DNA of 6,593 nucleotides from an uncultured Chlorobiaceae bacterium (lineage in GTDB: Bacteria > Bacteroidota > Chlorobiia > Chlorobiales > Chlorobiaceae): positions 1 through 6,593 of the forward strand of contig CAILXE010000503.1 of the NCBI GenBank assembly GCA_903838095.1. The letters are read 5' to 3'. Numbering within the stretch: the first letter of the stretch is position 1; each line of letters starts with the position of its first letter. The notes beneath the pieces were generated by a model that saw only the letters and a program-made list of their open reading frames with translations, made no database searches and was not told where the DNA came from. Below are positions 6,098-6,593 of the stretch, one piece after another. A program made the translations under genes and the position numbers.

Positions 6098-6550
6098 ATG
6101 CCCTTGATTCTAAATTTTGGATTGACCCCCGAAATGCTTTACAAGCCTCACGAATCAAAACCATGGAACCCCTGGATTGCCAGGGTGTTTTACCGCCGGG
6201 GGCTGATCGAAACCTGGGGGCGGGGCACACTCAGAATTGCCAGTTTAATGCTGTCGGCTGGCTTGCCAGTGCCTGCGCTGCATGAAAATTCTGGCAGTGT
6301 TGTGATGACTTTTAAGTTGCCAGACCAGCGCGGCGGGGTAAATGTCGGAGTAAATGTCGGAGTAAATGTCGGAGTAAATGCTCTATTCGCATACATTCAG
6401 GCAAATCCAGGTCATAGAACGGGCGAAATGGCTGCATCATTCAAAGTAACAAAGAGGACACTCGAACGCTGGCTTAAACAACTACGAGAAGCAGGCAAGA
6501 TAGTGTTCATTGGCTCCCCTAAAACCGGTGGCTACTATCCAGAACAGTAA
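6098..6550 (+). CDS. C-terminal fragment of an AlbA_2/RecG-like ATP-binding transcriptional regulator (probable pseudogene)
   Basis: The 150-residue frame resembles the end of proteins that combine an N-terminal AlbA_2 (Schlafen-like) domain, a GHKL-type ATPase C-terminal domain (HATPase_c_4) and a winged helix. Residues 8-75 (GLTPEML, KPHESKPWNPWIARVFYRRGLIETWGRGTLRI) match the end of the ATPase-related domain. Residues 80-95 are GVNV repeats acting as a linker. Residues 96-150 form a winged-helix domain (TGEMAASFKVTKRTLERWLKQLREAGKI). The family is usually several hundred residues longer, so the AlbA_2 domain and most of the ATPase are missing. The ATG at 6098 lacks a ribosome site. The fragment shares the frame of hicB but is separated from it by the TGA at 6038-6040. 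It was probably stranded by the deletion that also cut hicA. Confidence 0.75.
   Translation: MPLILNFGLTPEMLYKPHESKPWNPWIARVFYRRGLIETWGRGTLRIASLMLSAGLPVPALHENSGSVVMTFKLPDQRGGVNVGVNVGVNVGVNALFAYIQANPGHRTGEMAASFKVTKRTLERWLKQLREAGKIVFIGSPKTGGYYPEQ
6335..6382 (+). repeat. 12-bp tandem repeat, four units, encoding GVNV
   Basis: The unit GGAGTAAATGTC occurs four times without gaps. The first copy has G for A at the third base and the last ends CT instead of TC; the two central copies are identical. Because the unit is four codons, changes in copy number would keep the reading frame. It lies in the linker between the ATPase-related domain and the winged helix. Confidence 0.9.
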
Positions 6551-6557
6551 TGTGCTT

Positions 6558-6590
6558 AGGGGACGTAGTTGATATTGTGTATTTCCCCCT
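6558..6590. repeat. Inverted repeat with G-run and C-run arms at the right edge
   Basis: AGGGG (6558-6562) is complementary to CCCCT (6586-6590) around a 23-base AT-rich interior. It starts eight bases after the stop at 6550. It could be a terminator for the fragment or the boundary of a small mobile or repeated element that continues past the window. No T run is visible after it. Confidence 0.3.
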
Positions 6591-6593
6591 CTC

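Noticed and set aside
6037..6285. 82-residue frame as a real fused HicA-like protein
   Set aside because: Only the first 13 codons resemble HicA. The rest is the wrong frame of the ATPase fragment and has no toxin core.
6335..6382. CRISPR-like repeat
   Set aside because: The units are contiguous 12-mers without spacers and in-frame within a coding linker, so this is a microsatellite-type repeat.

Overview
The window is a bacterial chromosomal segment rich in surface-glycan and exported-protein functions. The organism is probably a Gram-negative that uses the PEP-CTERM/exosortase system. The HicB, Fcl and Gmd sequences and the mix of PEP-CTERM and EpsD-like genes would suit a green sulfur bacterium (Chlorobium/Pelodictyon type). 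That assignment is from memory of protein style and was not tested by any search.

Layout, left to right. Positions 1-106 may hold the 3' end of a plus-strand gene entering from the left. Positions 118-2644 are on the minus strand. A 250-residue PEP-CTERM protein (1892-2644) overlaps by 4 bases (GTGA) a 453-residue EpsD-like peptidyl-prolyl isomerase lipoprotein with four extra membrane segments (534-1895). Downstream lies a short, separately promoted relative of the PEP-CTERM protein (118-357) that keeps only the signal peptide and first domain strands and has lost the sorting tail. A 320-base divergent spacer (2645-2964) separates this block from a plus-strand run: a two-membrane-segment coiled-coil protein of unknown function (2965-3486), GDP-L-fucose synthase fcl (3540-4502) and GDP-mannose 4,6-dehydratase gmd (4499-5617), the last two overlapping by ATGA. 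Fcl and Gmd together convert GDP-mannose to GDP-L-fucose, a donor for exopolysaccharide, O-antigen or glycoprotein fucosylation.

After a 216-base spacer with a likely terminator comes a toxin-antitoxin fossil. An intact hicB-like antitoxin (5834-6040) is followed, with ATGA overlap, by only about 13 recognisable codons of hicA. The sequence then passes abruptly into the C-terminal part of an AlbA_2/RecG-like ATP-binding protein (6098-6550), which carries a 12-bp tandem repeat encoding GVNV units. A G-run/C-run inverted repeat lies at the right edge.

The most interesting unit is the coupled PEP-CTERM/EpsD-like pair. It suggests a dedicated, membrane-embedded folding factor for one sorted surface protein. 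The hicA/ATPase junction is the clearest sign of past rearrangement.
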